Below are positions 6,923-8,116 of a stretch of 8,116 nt of DNA, one piece after another. Each line of letters opens with the position of its first letter. The stretch's first letter is position 1. This DNA is from Hyphomicrobiales bacterium (GTDB lineage: Bacteria > Pseudomonadota > Alphaproteobacteria > Rhizobiales > Rhizobiaceae), in NCBI GenBank assembly GCA_011087745.1, contig JAALLB010000067.1:1-8116 (forward strand), given 5' to 3'. The notes under the pieces were generated by a model. It worked only from the letters and a program-made list of their open reading frames with translations, was not told where the DNA came from and ran no database searches. The position numbers and the translations under genes were made by a program.

Positions 6923-7774
6923 TTGGCGCTTGCAGAACTTACGGAAATAAATCAAAGAGGTCCAAGCCATAACCTGAGGCTAAAGACCTTGATCAACGTT
7001 CGATGGCTTGCGGTGCTCGGACAATCAAGCGCTGTTCTCGCGGTATGGCTCTTGCTTGAATTCAGTTTTGAACCAGCATTTTGTTTTGCGCTTATTTCAG
7101 TCTCGGTCTTTGTAAATCTGTTTCTAAAGTTCAGATATCCAGCGAACCAAAGACTGTCATCGTGGGCGTCTGCTGCCTTACTAGCATATGATATTATTCA
7201 ATTGGCAGCTTTGCTGTTTTTAACAGGTGGGTTGCAAAATCCATTTTCATTTCTACTTCTGGTTCCCGTTGTAATTTCAGCAACGGCACTTTCGATAAAT
7301 TACACACTATTCCTGGGTTTTTTAGGAATTGCCTGCGCAACACTTTTGGCATTTTTCTATTTGCCGCTGCCATGGCTTGAAGGTGTTTCATTAAAGCTGC
7401 CGAAATATATATCGGCGGCATGTGGTTTGCGATTATTTCCAGCCTCTCATTTACAGCCATTTATGCCTTCCGCGTTGCAGATGAAGCGCGGAAATTATCG
7501 GATGCTTTAACAGCAACCGAACTGGTTCTGCAACGTGAACAGCATTTATCAAATCTTGATGGTTTGGCAGCCGCCGCTGCTCATGAATTGGGTACACCTT
7601 TAGCGACAATTGCACTTGTTTCAAAGGAAATGACCCGAGAATTGGAAGATGGGTCAGCTCTTTATGAAGATGCAAAACTCTTGAGAAGTCAGGCAGAACG
7701 GTGCCGCGAAATTCTGCAAAAACTAACGTCACTTTCTACTGAGGGTGACAGCCATATTGGTACCATGCCGTTTA
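6923..7774 (+). CDS. actS: RegB/PrrB/ActS-type redox sensor histidine kinase, frameshifted and cut short
   Basis: The N-terminal and dimerisation parts of the RegB/ActS global redox sensor kinase, whose partner is the ActR/RegA response regulator. The N-terminus LKTLINVRWLAVLGQ begins a bundle of about six membrane helices (residues ~25-190). GGLQNPFSFLLLVPVVISATAL is the conserved periplasmic/quinone-sensing loop and following helix. The H-box AAAAAHELGTPLATI carries the phosphorylated His (codon 7582-7584, about residue 220), and QAERCREIL holds the equivalent of the redox-active RegB Cys265 (codon 7702-7704). The TTG start at 6923 has AAGGAG six bases upstream. The frame shifts within CCGAAATATATATCGG (7400-7415): losing one AT unit or gaining one A reconnects LPK to GGMWFAI. 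Family resemblance ends near MPF at about 7774; the open frame runs on to a stop at 7939-7941 with unrelated sequence. The ATPase domain (N, G1, G2 boxes) is absent from the window. Confidence 0.85.
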
Positions 7775-8116
7775 GGGCCTGGTGCGAAATTAACGCTTCG
7801 ATTTTTATGACTTGTAGTCTGGGCAAAATCCTGGATGCGGTTGATCATGAGCTTGCGGATGAGTTGCGGCGGCGGCAGAATTTGCCGATATCACCAATTT
7901 TCAATGCGGCCATATATCGCTGCGGCCCGCCTGTTTTTTGAGCTTCTTGATGCGATGACGCCGATAAGCGTCGATCTGCCTGAACAGCGGCACTTTCCGG
8001 TCGAACGTCAGGTGGGTGATAGAGACCAGATGCGCCGTTTTGGGAGCGGTCCCATCTACTCTTCCCTACTCGATTCACACATCTTTCGCCATCGTGTATC
8101 CGAGTTGGATTGCCCT
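7775..8116. other. G+C-richer tail with no recognisable gene; possible insertion or chimeric join
   Basis: These 342 bases should encode the actS ATPase domain but show none of its motifs in any frame. A hand count of 7981-8040 gives 34 of 60 G+C, against 27 of 60 in a sample of the upstream gene (6721-6780). On the minus strand a frame is open from about 8065 down to TGA at 7903-7901, ending in a basic peptide that includes HLTFDRKVPLFRQIDAY and closes with SDIWPH; it has no convincing start and I do not recognise it. The plus-strand frame 7904-8116 is also open but family-free. I see no tRNA, no clear transposase motif, and no pair of inverted repeats, because only one edge is in view. Confidence 0.45.

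Noticed and set aside
7775..7796. IS6-like terminal inverted repeat at the actS break
   Set aside because: The resemblance is only general; no IS6 transposase C-terminus is readable in the adjoining sequence and the partner repeat is out of view.

Overview
The window reads as ordinary chromosome of a relatively AT-rich alphaproteobacterium, most likely of the order Hyphomicrobiales (Rhizobiales). The evidence is the Rhizobium-type PmtA, the run pmtA / FMN reductase / pyrF / DUF2852, the Rhizobiales form of the PyrF active-site motif (LDIDNT), and a RegB/ActS-type redox kinase. I would not name a genus.

Layout. Positions 43-2486, plus strand: phospholipid N-methyltransferase (pmtA), NADPH-dependent FMN reductase-like flavoprotein, orotidine 5'-phosphate decarboxylase (pyrF) and a DUF2852 membrane/coiled-coil protein. 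An intrinsic terminator at 2511-2544 closes this block. A YgjP-type zinc metallopeptidase-fold gene follows (2578-3321). A 33-residue single-pass membrane microprotein lies on the minus strand (3318-3419), convergent with ygjP and divergent from the next block; a hairpin sits in the divergent gap. From 3553 a tight plus-strand operon carries an RlmI-like class I methyltransferase, a TrmH/SpoU RNA methyltransferase, lspA (signal peptidase II), an AcuI/YhdH-type acryloyl-CoA reductase and the redox sensor kinase actS/regB. Most junctions in this operon overlap or nearly touch (TGATG, TAATG, 8-base overlap, 27-base gap).

Four conserved genes (pmtA, DUF2852, trmH-like, actS) each need exactly one small indel to restore an otherwise intact family sequence. 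Three of the four sites lie at A/T homopolymers or an AT dinucleotide repeat. I read this mainly as sequencing or assembly error rather than gene decay.

From about position 7775 actS stops resembling its family before the ATPase domain. The remaining ~340 bases are visibly richer in G+C and hold no recognisable gene. This is either the edge of an inserted element or a chimeric join. I found no CRISPR, RNA gene, or convincing undescribed system. The best leads are the microprotein, a hairpin covering the pmtA ribosome binding site, and the actS break.
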